Of a stretch of 64,000 nucleotides of DNA, positions 43,368 to 51,726 are shown piece after piece. The notes under the pieces were generated by a model. It had not been told where the DNA came from and did no database searches. It saw only the letters and a list, made by a program, of their open reading frames with translations. The translations under genes were made by a program, and so were the position numbers. Numbering within the stretch: the stretch's first letter is position 1; the number at the start of each line of letters is the position of its first letter. Source of the stretch: Jiulongibacter sp024742395 (lineage in GTDB: Bacteria; Bacteroidota; Bacteroidia; Cytophagales; Spirosomataceae); the NCBI GenBank assembly GCA_965249455.1, contig OZ252236.1:3286001-3350000 (forward strand). Direction: 5' to 3'.

Positions 43368-45836
43368 TTAATTATTGTTACCGCCCGCTCTGCTCTTCAA
43401 ATCCTCTGTAGCGGTACTTCTTCTTCTACTTCCTTTAACATTTTGATTACCAAAATTATAGGTAAACGTTAAGGTTGCTCTTCTGCTCGTCCATCTGTTT
43501 GTAACAGCAAGATCTACATTCTGGTAGTTTATGTCTCCATTAAAGAATGAAGTTAAAAACAGGTCATTGACGTTAAGTTTCAAATTACCTTTCTTCTCCC
43601 ATAATGATTTCTGAACACCCATATTTACAGAGTACTGATATTTCGTGGCCTTGATAATTCCTAAAACCTGCGGAGAATTTAGCCACATATTGGCTTCTGC
43701 TGACCATCCTTTTTTAAGGCTGAATGTACTTCCTGTGTAGAAATTGAAGGCTGTTTGTCCAATATCTAGCACCCCACCACTTAAATTCGCATCTCTGAAC
43801 CTGGCATAGTATACGTTCACATTGTTATGCATATTCCACCACTTAGTTACCGTAATTGGGAAGGATACGTTGGCTGAGTAATTCTCTACCTTATCAAGGT
43901 TAGCACTGGTTTGATACGTAACTCTGGTTTCATCATCCTGCTCTATGACATCAAACATGTTGTCTTTAGTATGTGCGTAGCCCAATGTAAGGTTTACCGC
44001 ATTCTTGAATGTGTAAGTCAACTCCAGATTGTCTGTAAATTCCGGGTTTAAAAACTCATTTCCTTTCTCAAACGTATACGGATCTAAGAAAAACAAGAAA
44101 GGATTTAACTGTTGGTAGTTTGGTCTTCCTATTCTTCTGCTGTATGAATACCTTAGCGAATGATTTCCACTTACTTTCTGGTTAAGGAAGAAAGTAGGGA
44201 ATAAACTTAAATAGTCTCTTGGTACAACTTTATCAAGCGTGATTGAGTTACCCTCTGATTTAGTGTGCTCTGCTCTTAAACCGGCCTGAAAACCAATTTT
44301 CTCCCATTGCTTACCCATGTTAATGTAAGCAGCATTGACAAACTCCTTGTATATAAAGTGGTTCGTTTTTCCTGGGTCTGTAATCCATTTGCTGTCTTCC
44401 TGTACTTCAAAAAGGAAATCATTGTCTGTTTTTACAAATGAAGTTTTTGCTCCAAACTCAAACTTGACTTTACTCTCAGTAGGTATAACGAAGTCAACCT
44501 TGGCTGCGTAGATATCGATGTTCGAGGGGGTATTGTTACGCTGAATCAGGTTTGAAGTAAGCTGCTCCTGTTCATTGTAATATTTAGTATCGAATGATTG
44601 AAAACCATTGTTTCTAAAGCTGCTGTAATCAGCATCAAAAGTCATTTCTTTCCCTTTTTCATTGAAATTGTGCTTAATGTTGAAGTTTCCAGTGAAATTA
44701 AAATTCTCCATTTTTCTTTCTGAATCAGGAATCAAGGAGCTTTTCGTTATTTGATCTCCGGCAATTTCAGTGATTTTAGTCAAACCTGTGCTTACCATTT
44801 CTCCATCCCAGTTGTTGACATCTACCATCACCCCAAAAGTGGTTTTCTCTGAAGCGAAGAAATCAATACCTGCTTTACCTGAGGAGTAAATACCATTTCC
44901 AAATCGTCTGGAAGTTTGGTCAAACTCACTTCTTAAGCCTTCAAAGTTTGTGCTACGCATTAAAGTGTTATCACTGTAAAATGCATTTCTACCTACATTG
45001 AAATTCCCAAAAACATTGACTTTCTGATTTCTGTGATTCAAACTTAAGTTTGTACTTCCTCTGTATAGGTCATCCGTGCTGTTGGGTACGAAGGCATCTC
45101 CTACTGAAACCGATAAGCTTCCATTAGTTCCAAAGGCCTTATTCTTCTTCAATTTAATATTGATTATTCCTGAATTACCAGACGCATCATATTTAGAAGA
45201 AGGATTGGTAATGATTTCAATGCTTGCAATCTGATCACTGGTCATATTGCTCAACATCTGCATCAATGCCTCATTTGAAAGGTAGTTTTTTCTGCCATCT
45301 ATCATGACTAAAACACCATTCTTGTTTTTAAGTTTTAAAGCATTGTTTTGGCGATCAATAGTTATACCGGGTGACTTTTCTAAAACTTCAAGAGCCGTGT
45401 TACCACTAGAGACAATACTGTTTTCAACGTTAACAACTGTACGGTCTATTTGCTGCTCAATGAATGGCTTTTTAGCAGTTACCTGTACCTCTGCCAGTTG
45501 ATTGGTCATTTGCTGCATTTTCAAAGGCTCAAACTTGAAGTTTCTAGAATCAGGCGATAGTTTAAAAGATGGAGAAATAAAATCCTGATAGCCTACCATA
45601 CTGATTTTTACAAAGTAATTCCCATCTTTGATTTCTTCCAGCAAAAAATCACCTACTTCAGTAGTGGTTGTCGTTTTAGTAAGGCTCGAATCGGAGACTT
45701 GCATAAGCAAGACATTTGTAAAAGGTAATGGTTCTGAGTTTTCATCTAGCACGGTACCGGAAACTTTTCCACCCTGCTGGGCCATGACGACCGAATTAAT
45801 TAATAGAGTAATAGTTAAAAGTAATAGCTTTTTCAT
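43368..45836 (-). CDS. TonB-dependent outer-membrane receptor with carboxypeptidase-regulatory domain
   Basis: The 822-residue protein has a signal peptide (to about residue 19, VVMAQ), a carboxypeptidase-regulatory-like domain (GKVSGTVLDENSEPLPFTNVLL, GNYFVKISMVGYQDF; about 22-105), a plug domain (IEQQIDRTVVNVENSIVSSGNTALEVLEKSPGI...LVMIDGRKNYLS, IASIEIITNPSSKYDASGNSGIINIKLKK) and an OMP_b-brl_3-type barrel (LGYAHTKDNMFD, TFTYNFGNQN). No SusD-like partner is next to it, so it belongs to the non-Sus group that takes up iron chelates, peptides or unknown ligands or is regulated by stress. A long dyad overlaps its promoter. A basic Arg/Ser-rich C-terminal tail follows the barrel. Confidence 0.93.
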   Translation of the reverse strand: MKKLLLLTITLLINSVVMAQQGGKVSGTVLDENSEPLPFTNVLLMQVSDSSLTKTTTTTEVGDFLLEEIKDGNYFVKISMVGYQDFISPSFKLSPDSRNFKFEPLKMQQMTNQLAEVQVTAKKPFIEQQIDRTVVNVENSIVSSGNTALEVLEKSPGITIDRQNNALKLKNKNGVLVMIDGRKNYLSNEALMQMLSNMTSDQIASIEIITNPSSKYDASGNSGIINIKLKKNKAFGTNGSLSVSVGDAFVPNSTDDLYRGSTNLSLNHRNQKVNVFGNFNVGRNAFYSDNTLMRSTNFEGLRSEFDQTSRRFGNGIYSSGKAGIDFFASEKTTFGVMVDVNNWDGEMVSTGLTKITEIAGDQITKSSLIPDSERKMENFNFTGNFNIKHNFNEKGKEMTFDADYSSFRNNGFQSFDTKYYNEQEQLTSNLIQRNNTPSNIDIYAAKVDFVIPTESKVKFEFGAKTSFVKTDNDFLFEVQEDSKWITDPGKTNHFIYKEFVNAAYINMGKQWEKIGFQAGLRAEHTKSEGNSITLDKVVPRDYLSLFPTFFLNQKVSGNHSLRYSYSRRIGRPNYQQLNPFLFFLDPYTFEKGNEFLNPEFTDNLELTYTFKNAVNLTLGYAHTKDNMFDVIEQDDETRVTYQTSANLDKVENYSANVSFPITVTKWWNMHNNVNVYYARFRDANLSGGVLDIGQTAFNFYTGSTFSLKKGWSAEANMWLNSPQVLGIIKATKYQYSVNMGVQKSLWEKKGNLKLNVNDLFLTSFFNGDINYQNVDLAVTNRWTSRRATLTFTYNFGNQNVKGSRRRSTATEDLKSRAGGNNN

Positions 45837-45874
45837 GTTTGTATTTTAAGTAATAGTTTTTTCTTTCGACAGGT

Positions 45875-45916
45875 CAAAGCTAACAGTATTATGCATTGCA
45901 AGGTAATGGATAATAC
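45875..45916 (-). promoter_or_regulatory. Promoter and operator-like dyad of the TonB-receptor gene
   Basis: The inverted repeat GTATTATGCATT-N7-AATGGATAATAC (45886-45916) has 11 of 12 matching arm positions. Directly downstream on the minus strand is a TAGCTTTG -7 box (45875-45882), so the dyad covers the spacer and -33 region, a position expected for a repressor. The half-site TATTATGCATTGCA recalls operators of PadR-type repressors in this phylum, but that is from memory and not verified. Confidence 0.55.
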
Positions 45917-46029
45917 ACAAGTGGTATTAGCATCATGACGAGCGGTTTGTCTCAGTAGATGGAGTGAGAAGGAGAAACGTTGCAGTAGTCTCCTAAAAAA
46001 ATGTTAAACGGAAGAAAAAGCTGATGAGC

Positions 46030-46488
46030 TTACTTTTTAGACTGGAACTTCTTTAACATTCCATTGGTGGTAGCTCTTAATTTTTGTCTGAAGAAAGGTG
46101 TATTTCCAAGGAGCCAGCCCTGAAAGCCCATTGCTTGTTTTGCCCAGGTATGTAAATTGAAAGAATCTGTGTGTTCTATGATTAAGCCATCTTTGAAGCG
46201 AATTTTGGCTAATACAACATTATGTACTTTACGTCCGGTTTTATTAAAGGTATAATCTGCCTTCCATTGTACAAGTCCCTTTTCTTCATCTGCCTGTAGA
46301 ATTTCGAAAGTAATATCTAAATCAGTGGCGTTCCCACATAGCATACGCCACATATCTCCGGCATCTTTTCCGTAAAGTTTTCCAAAAGCGGGATCATTGA
46401 AAGTAATATCCTGATGATAACAAGATGCCATGATTTCGGCATCTCCCTTTTTAAAAGCTCCGTAGAATTTTTGAAGTAACTCTCTCAT
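46030..46488 (-). CDS. NTF2-like (SnoaL-type) protein
   Basis: From ATG 46488 the product is 152 residues: LLQKFYGAFKKGDAEIMASCYHQDITFNDPAFGKLYGKDAGDMWRML is the usual first half of an NTF2-like domain, followed by WKADYTFNKTGRKVHNVVLAKIRFKDGLIIEHTDSFNLHTWAKQA. Such proteins are small cone-shaped binding or isomerase domains with no predictable ligand. A GTG one codon upstream is a less likely start. The ATG overlaps the upstream TGA by one base, so it is coupled to the membrane-protein gene before it. Confidence 0.87.
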   Translation of the reverse strand: MRELLQKFYGAFKKGDAEIMASCYHQDITFNDPAFGKLYGKDAGDMWRMLCGNATDLDITFEILQADEEKGLVQWKADYTFNKTGRKVHNVVLAKIRFKDGLIIEHTDSFNLHTWAKQAMGFQGWLLGNTPFFRQKLRATTNGMLKKFQSKK

Positions 46489-46949
46489 CACTTAAATTTT
46501 TGACGGTCAGAAGGGCTCAGTTCCAGCATCTCCATCACTTTTTCCTTGGTAGGTACACCTATAACCATCACAACAACTATGGCCATAGCAACAAACAGAA
46601 ATTGAATCTCGCCTGTAAGCAAAGCAGCTACTACAGCGATAAGTCCCGGTACCTCAAGTAAGGCTGTCTTAATAATTGACATTTTCTGATAGGCTTTTAG
46701 TTTGTTTGCTAAACCTTTTTCAGTTTTTGCACTTTTTAATAACTTGTTCCCAAGCAAATATGAACCACCTACGCACAAAACAATTGCAATAGGAACCAAA
46801 TTTCTGAAAACTCCTATATCACCAGAAGAACTCGCCTCTACCAGACCATTACTCACTAAAAAGAATGTAACAAAAGAGAAAAGAAATAATCCAGCCGGAA
46901 TAGCCAGCAAAATGATTTTCAAAGACTTATAGGTAATAGTAGATTTCAT
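46488..46949 (-). CDS. Four-helix membrane protein of unknown function
   Basis: The 153-residue protein has four hydrophobic helices (about 9-33, 47-69, 93-112 and 114-133) and charged ends (SPSDRQKFK). It resembles small uncharacterised Bacteroidota membrane proteins but I recognise no named family. It sits 3 bp downstream of the LD-carboxypeptidase gene and its stop overlaps the next start, giving a three-gene minus-strand operon. Confidence 0.75.
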   Translation of the reverse strand: MKSTITYKSLKIILLAIPAGLFLFSFVTFFLVSNGLVEASSSGDIGVFRNLVPIAIVLCVGGSYLLGNKLLKSAKTEKGLANKLKAYQKMSIIKTALLEVPGLIAVVAALLTGEIQFLFVAMAIVVVMVIGVPTKEKVMEMLELSPSDRQKFK

Positions 46950-46952
46950 TTA

Positions 46953-47864
46953 TTAAATTGAATTTAGAGTAACTCCTTTATTATTTACCACCAATTGCAT
47001 TAACTCACCACAACGCACTGCTCTATTCTGGGTTTCGTGTCCTATCGGAAAGTCATAACAGACGGGGTAAAGATATTCACTGGTATGTTCCCGTACAATC
47101 TCGTACGCGGTTTTTCCGAATGGAATACTGTTTTCTTTCGAACCGGAAAATTCTCCTACTACCAATCCGGCAAGCTTTCTAAGTTTCCCTGCTCTTTTGA
47201 GCTGAACCATCATTCGGTCAATATTATAATAATACTCTCCTATGTCCTCAATGAATAGTATTTTATCATCAAAACTCAGGTCTGAGTCAGAGCCCAACAT
47301 ATGAGCAAGTAAACAGAGATTACCACCAATAATCTCCCCTCTAGCCTCTCCGAAACGATTAAATCTATGCCTGGCTGCTGAATACGAAAGTGAGTAACCA
47401 AAAAGGGCCTTTTTGAGAGATTCTGTTGATTCTTCTTCATTTGTAAGCGTTACCACCATAGGTCCATGAATAGACTGCATGTCCATCTTTTGCAATTGCT
47501 GATGTACCGCCGTAATATCTGAGAAACCAATTATCCATTTTGGATTAGTTTTAAATTGAGTCCAATCTACCTGATCAATAATTCGGGAGGTGCCATACCC
47601 TCCTCTTCCGGCAATAATAGCTTTTATCTCTGGATTGTCCAGAAAACTCTGAAAGTCAGCCAATCTATCGTGATCATTGCCAGCAAAATTATGATGTTTG
47701 GCAAACAGGTGTTGACCCTCAATTACTTCGAGACCAAAAGATTCTGTTAAAATTTTCTTCCCCTGCCTATATCTTTTCTTATCAAGTCGCGAAGCGAGAG
47801 ATACCACTGCAACTTTATCGCCTTTTGATAGAAATGGTGGACTATTGAGAGATTTTAACGACAT
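46953..47864 (-). CDS. LD-carboxypeptidase, peptidase family S66
   Basis: The 303-residue protein has the S66 pattern: PPFLSKGDKVAVVSLASRL, IIAGRGGYGTSRIIDQVDW, GFSDITAVH with the nucleophilic Ser, LFIEDIGEYYYNIDRMMVQLK, GLVVGEFSG and PIGHETQNRAVRCGEL with the catalytic His. LdcA-type enzymes trim the terminal D-Ala from tetrapeptides in murein recycling in the cytoplasm; no signal peptide is present. First gene of a small minus-strand operon. Confidence 0.93.
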   Translation of the reverse strand: MSLKSLNSPPFLSKGDKVAVVSLASRLDKKRYRQGKKILTESFGLEVIEGQHLFAKHHNFAGNDHDRLADFQSFLDNPEIKAIIAGRGGYGTSRIIDQVDWTQFKTNPKWIIGFSDITAVHQQLQKMDMQSIHGPMVVTLTNEEESTESLKKALFGYSLSYSAARHRFNRFGEARGEIIGGNLCLLAHMLGSDSDLSFDDKILFIEDIGEYYYNIDRMMVQLKRAGKLRKLAGLVVGEFSGSKENSIPFGKTAYEIVREHTSEYLYPVCYDFPIGHETQNRAVRCGELMQLVVNNKGVTLNSI

Positions 47865-47885
47865 AAATCTTACAAAAATTAAGAA

Positions 47886-48830
47886 TCAGACTAAATGATA
47901 ACTGTTTATTTGTGCCAAATCTAGTGTATATTCTTCGCCTTCCACGTTCAATATTGGATCAAATTTCGCCCCCCATATAAGTTCACTATAAAGATAGGAT
48001 TTCAATGAATGCACAGGATCAATCATCGTATCATTTACACCTTTTACCGAAATCAGAAATTCACCATCGCTGGCTTGAAGACTCTCCGGAGTTTCGCCAT
48101 ATAAAACGCTATCTTTGGTAATAGGATGCACGACTGTCCAGCTGGTAGCCAGGTATTTAATTCTGTGTCTTTCTAACGGAAGGGTATAGTACTTTCTTTT
48201 TAAATGACCTTCCTCTTCTTCATTACGCGTAAACATCACCGTCACTTCTACATCCATTAACTGATTGGTTCTGTCATTGGCCATTCTGAACATGAAACCT
48301 GTTATATCTAAATAAGGAGAAATTAAGGCATTTTCAGAATGCCTGATACTCGGGTTGGGTCTGGAAAAGCGGCCATATAATAATCCCGTAATAATGGCAA
48401 AAGTCATAAGACCAGCTAATGCTTCCAGACCAGCCACAAAACTTGTCAAATAGCCTTGTGGACTTATTTTCCCATATCCTACCGTTGTTAAGGTTTGACT
48501 TGAAAAAAAGAAAGCTTCAGAAAAGGCATCCATGCCACTATCTGTGTCATTTCCTATCAAATGCTCTACCCCGATAGCATAATAGATGGCTGCAAAAAAT
48601 AGATTAAGTAAAAAATAAAACGCAAGAATAAGTGCACCCAGCTTTAACCAATGCATCGCTACCAACCGATGGTACAGATTTAATCTTGCATCTAATGGTT
48701 GATTAAGTTTTTTAACGTTAAAAGTACCGTCCTTCTTAATTAAGCGAGCGTTTTCATTAATGGCAGAGGAGCCAAAACCGCTGTCTTCGCGGTTCTTTTC
48801 CTGCTCTACTTTCGTGTTAAAATTTGCCAT
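47886..48830 (-). CDS. Inward-rectifier-type potassium channel (KirBac family)
   Basis: This 314-residue protein has two membrane helices (about 62-85 and 128-152) around a pore loop with the K+ filter TVGYG (116-120) and a C-terminal cytoplasmic immunoglobulin-like Kir domain (RPNPSIRHSENALISPYLDITGFMFRMAND, VTVMFTRNEEEEG, FDPILNVEGEEYTLDL). It would conduct K+ in the inner membrane. It is read alone, 21 bp upstream of the ldc-type gene on the same strand, so a shared transcript is possible. Confidence 0.95.
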   Translation of the reverse strand: MANFNTKVEQEKNREDSGFGSSAINENARLIKKDGTFNVKKLNQPLDARLNLYHRLVAMHWLKLGALILAFYFLLNLFFAAIYYAIGVEHLIGNDTDSGMDAFSEAFFFSSQTLTTVGYGKISPQGYLTSFVAGLEALAGLMTFAIITGLLYGRFSRPNPSIRHSENALISPYLDITGFMFRMANDRTNQLMDVEVTVMFTRNEEEEGHLKRKYYTLPLERHRIKYLATSWTVVHPITKDSVLYGETPESLQASDGEFLISVKGVNDTMIDPVHSLKSYLYSELIWGAKFDPILNVEGEEYTLDLAQINSYHLV

Positions 48831-48933
48831 CTAATTGGTTCACCTGGTAGGATATCTATGAAAGAGATCTAGCTTAGTATGCTCTTTAAATTAGAAGATA
48901 AAATTGAGAATAAGAATGTACTCATTCAAAAAC

Positions 48934-49236
48934 TTAGATAAATACAATCTCTTCTACTTTTAAATTATCCAAATCTCTATTTATCCTTTCAATAAGTTTA
49001 CTTTTCGCCAAAACAAGTTCCTGCCTAAGCGGAGCAGAAGAAATTTTCAGAAAGAGGGTTCTATCTCTCAAATAGATTTTCTCTGTGCGTACAGCAATAG
49101 TTTTCCCCATCATCTTCTCCCAGCTGGCAATAAGATGTGTTTCACTGTATTTGGTCTTCAGATTGAAAGAATCTAAAAACGCATCAATGGCCTCTTTGAG
49201 AGGCATGGTTTTGGTATTTCGACCGCTCGGTTTCAA
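48934..49236 (-). CDS. DUF721 / DciA-like protein
   Basis: The 100-residue product (TTG start at 49236; ATG at 49206 gives 90) has the DUF721 core: PLKEAIDAFLDSFNLKTKYSETHLIASWEKMMGKTIAVRTEKIYLRDRTLFLKISSAPLRQELVLAKSKLIERIN. The basic segment before PLKEAI is also seen in relatives, which favours the TTG start. The family includes DciA, the widespread helper that loads the DnaB helicase, so a role in replication is possible. It follows the terminator of the yajC unit and so needs its own promoter. Confidence 0.88.
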   Translation of the reverse strand: MKPSGRNTKTMPLKEAIDAFLDSFNLKTKYSETHLIASWEKMMGKTIAVRTEKIYLRDRTLFLKISSAPLRQELVLAKSKLIERINRDLDNLKVEEIVFI

Positions 49237-49268
49237 AGAATTATTATAGTTTCTCTTAAGTTATCGAT

Positions 49269-49306
49269 AAAAAAAGAAAATCCCATCCTATAAAGGACGG
49301 GATTTT
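49269..49306 (-). terminator. Terminator after yajC
   Basis: On the minus strand a 13-bp stem with one mismatch (complement at 49277-49306, arm AAAATCCCGTCCT) closes a 4-base loop and is followed by CTTTTTTT (49269-49276). This is a textbook Rho-independent terminator 19 bp after the yajC stop. Confidence 0.93.
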
Positions 49307-49324
49307 ATAATTCGGTAGGCAAAC

Positions 49325-49606
49325 CTATGCTTTCTTAGCAATGGCGTTTTTATCAAAAGTAAGTCTTGCTGCCCCGCCAGTAGAAATAGTCACTGTCGTT
49401 TCATCTGTGCTTACCACTTTTCCATGAAGGCCACCAGCTGTAACTACCTCGTCACCAGCCTTTAACTCAGAAACCATTTTCTGTTGTTCTTTTTGCTTTT
49501 TCTGCTGTGGTCTGATCATAAAGAAATACATCACAGCAAACATTCCGACCATTAAGATCAAAAAGCTATAGTTTCCTGAACCAGCACCTGCTTGTAATAA
49601 TACCAT
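49325..49606 (-). CDS. yajC: Preprotein translocase subunit YajC
   Basis: The 93-residue protein has one N-terminal helix (about 12-33, FLILMVGMFAVMYFFMI) followed by RPQQKKQKEQQKMVSELKAGDEVVTAGGLHGKVVS, the YajC signature. It is an accessory subunit of the Sec holotranslocon with SecDF. It is last of a minus-strand unit nusB-ytxH-DUF1573-yajC, an order common in this phylum. Confidence 0.97.
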   Translation of the reverse strand: MVLLQAGAGSGNYSFLILMVGMFAVMYFFMIRPQQKKQKEQQKMVSELKAGDEVVTAGGLHGKVVSTDETTVTISTGGAARLTFDKNAIAKKA

Positions 49607-49633
49607 TATTTTAGGGGTTATTGTTTATACATT

Positions 49634-50068
49634 TTATTCACCTGACTCTGTATCAGCAGCTTCAACTGCCGCGGTGAAATTTAAAGCTATAACATTGTTT
49701 TGTGCATTAGATAGCACATTCACAGTTTTCCTGTTTTGTCCTACTTTGCCCTGGCTATTAAAATCAATGACGATTTCATCTTCCTGACCTACACCTACCG
49801 CACCAATTGGCTTAGAAGCCACCGTACAGCCACAGGATACATTGACCGCCTGGATTTCTACAGGGTCTGTTCCTACATTTTTAAACTTAAAAGCATGAGA
49901 GACTACTTCACCTTCTTTTATTGTGCCAAAATCAAAACTGGTTTCTTCAAACTCCAGCTTACCATCTTTTACATTTTGTACCTGCGTTTCACTCTCATTT
50001 TGAGTGTTTTCAGAGTTGCAGGAGAAAACAGTGGCAGCAAAAGCCAACAAATAAATTACTCTTTTCAT
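49634..50068 (-). CDS. DUF1573 lipoprotein
   Basis: From ATG 50068 the product is 144 residues with a lipoprotein signal (MKRVIYLLAFAATVFSC, lipid Cys17). The DUF1573 domain (LEFEETSFDFGTIKEGEVVSHAFKFKNVGTDPVEIQAVNVSCGCTVASKP) is an immunoglobulin-like fold with a conserved SCGCT motif (Cys83, Cys85). Its function is unknown. The preceding ATG (50074) gives only two more residues. It is cotranscribed with yajC (27 bp) downstream. Confidence 0.92.
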   Translation of the reverse strand: MKRVIYLLAFAATVFSCNSENTQNESETQVQNVKDGKLEFEETSFDFGTIKEGEVVSHAFKFKNVGTDPVEIQAVNVSCGCTVASKPIGAVGVGQEDEIVIDFNSQGKVGQNRKTVNVLSNAQNNVIALNFTAAVEAADTESGE

Positions 50069-50086
50069 GATCATTAAAATAGAAGA

Positions 50087-50416
50087 TTAGTCTTTTGATT
50101 TAATCTGAGACATTAGATTCTCCACATCTTCCAGTAATTTCTCAGCTTTTTGACGAGCCTCATTAACTACTTTTTTTCCTTCAGCTTTTGCCTTACTGTC
50201 TACATCTGAACCACCAGCCATTTCCATTGCTACTTCATCACCTCTTTCTATAAGATCTGCAATGAAGTCCTGAAGCTGACCTCGGTATTTGCCTAAAGAT
50301 TCTGCCAATTTATCTCTGGTAACTTCGCCTTTTTCAGGGGCATAAAGTATTCCGAGAATAGCACCTGTGGCTAATCCTGTTAAGAATGATAAGAATTATC
50401 CTGTTGATTTACTCAT
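50087..50416 (-). pseudogene. YtxH-domain gene with an in-frame stop at codon 7
   Basis: From the ATG at 50416 the frame reads MSKSTG, a TAA at 50398-50396, then FLSFLTGLATGAILGILYAP and EKGEVTRDKLAESLGKYRGQ without further interruption to 50087. The part after the stop is a normal YtxH domain (glycine-rich membrane helix, YAPEKG, then a helical tail). Relatives have an intact sequence through the stop position. No ATG or GTG lies between the stop and the helix; the first downstream start-like codon (TTG, 50308) would yield 73 residues without the helix. Either a nonsense mutation, a sequencing error or stop read-through explains this. The membrane protein is of unknown function, probably envelope-associated. 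Confidence 0.8.
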
Positions 50417-50472
50417 TGTGTTTAATTAAAGCATAAAATTATCTGAAATTGCTGTCTGGGACAATAATTTGT

Positions 50473-51609
50473 CTATTTATTATCTAACATTCCCCTCCCG
50501 GACTTTCTGATTTCACCGCTGGTTGTTAACTCTTTTGAAAGATTATCTAAAACACCATTTATGAAAGTCCCGCTTTTAGGGGTACTGTAGTTTTTGGCTA
50601 TTTCAATAATCTCATTTATCGTGACCTTAATTGGAATAGAAGGAAACTCCATGAACTCTACCAATGCCATTCTAAGTAGAATTTTATCGGCATCTGCCAC
50701 ACGCTCATATTCCCAATTCACCAGCTTGGGCAAAATCAATTCCATTAATTCTTCCTCCCGCTTTACACATTCCTTGAAAAGTTTCATCAAGAAATCTTTA
50801 CGCTCCTGCCATTCATCACTGGGTTGAGCAATATTTAATTCTCCATCCTCCTCAAAGTTTTGAAAAGTATGCGAAACCATAGATCTTAAGGTTTCCTTGT
50901 CTTCTGAAAAATACAAATGGTATTTTTCAAAATATGTGACTGAGACTTCATTCTTTAAAAATACATTTTTGATCAGGTATTTAAGAATGCCTATCTCCTC
51001 TTCCATAGTATGGTTAACACGCTCACAATAAGTCAAATACTTTTCATTGGAGATTAATACCTTGTAAAGGTCTCGAACAAATTCCCTCTCTTCTGTCCAC
51101 GTGGCATCATTTCTTAATACCTGAAGTTCAAAGCTCGAATTTTCTCTTAATTCTTTAAGTAGTTTATTGTCACCCAGTCGGCTTTTGCCTCCAAACTTCT
51201 TATCAGCAGCCGCCAAATCTGAAAGGGCCAAATAAAGATTCAGAAGCTTTAAATAAACCTCAAAAACCTTATCGGCTTCTTTAAGGGTACGCAGAGTCAT
51301 CTGCTCAAAATCCTGCTTACATTTATTTAAATAAAATGCTCTCGCTTCGTTTATTGCTTTCGTGACAGCCGGAGGAGCCTCAAAATCTTCCTTATTAGAC
51401 TCGATAGAGAATTCTTCCTGAAAAATCTGGATACCAAGCTTAGAAAGACCTTTTAACTTTTCTTTATCCTGAAACTCCATAGAGTTAAGATCAGGTAAAA
51501 AACTCTCTTTAATCAGGTCTTCAGCCAGTAAGAAATTGGCTTTTCTGGATTGTTCATAGGCATAAAGTGCCTGCATGGCTCTGATTCGAATGAGTCGTCT
51601 ATTCAGCAT
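50473..51609 (-). CDS. nusB: Transcription antitermination factor NusB, long Bacteroidota form
   Basis: The 378-residue protein starts MLNRRLIRIRAMQALYAYEQS, the conserved NusB N-terminus, and has the NusB core in its C-terminal third (LILPKLVNWEYERVADADKILLRMALVEFMEFPSIPIKVTINEIIEIAKNYSTPKSGTFINGVLDNL). The middle, about 150 residues, is an extra helical part found in this phylum; classical NusB is about 140 residues. NusB with NusE binds boxA RNA for antitermination of rRNA operons. First gene of the nusB-ytxH-DUF1573-yajC unit. Confidence 0.94.
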   Translation of the reverse strand: MLNRRLIRIRAMQALYAYEQSRKANFLLAEDLIKESFLPDLNSMEFQDKEKLKGLSKLGIQIFQEEFSIESNKEDFEAPPAVTKAINEARAFYLNKCKQDFEQMTLRTLKEADKVFEVYLKLLNLYLALSDLAAADKKFGGKSRLGDNKLLKELRENSSFELQVLRNDATWTEEREFVRDLYKVLISNEKYLTYCERVNHTMEEEIGILKYLIKNVFLKNEVSVTYFEKYHLYFSEDKETLRSMVSHTFQNFEEDGELNIAQPSDEWQERKDFLMKLFKECVKREEELMELILPKLVNWEYERVADADKILLRMALVEFMEFPSIPIKVTINEIIEIAKNYSTPKSGTFINGVLDNLSKELTTSGEIRKSGRGMLDNK

Positions 51610-51726
51610 TTGGTCAAAGAACTTTATAAATGGGCTGCAAAGATAAATAAATCCTATAGTAAAAGCGTACCTCCTTAAGGAAGTTTGTCTTAATTTGACA
51701 TTTAAAATTCGTTGATTTCAATTTTT

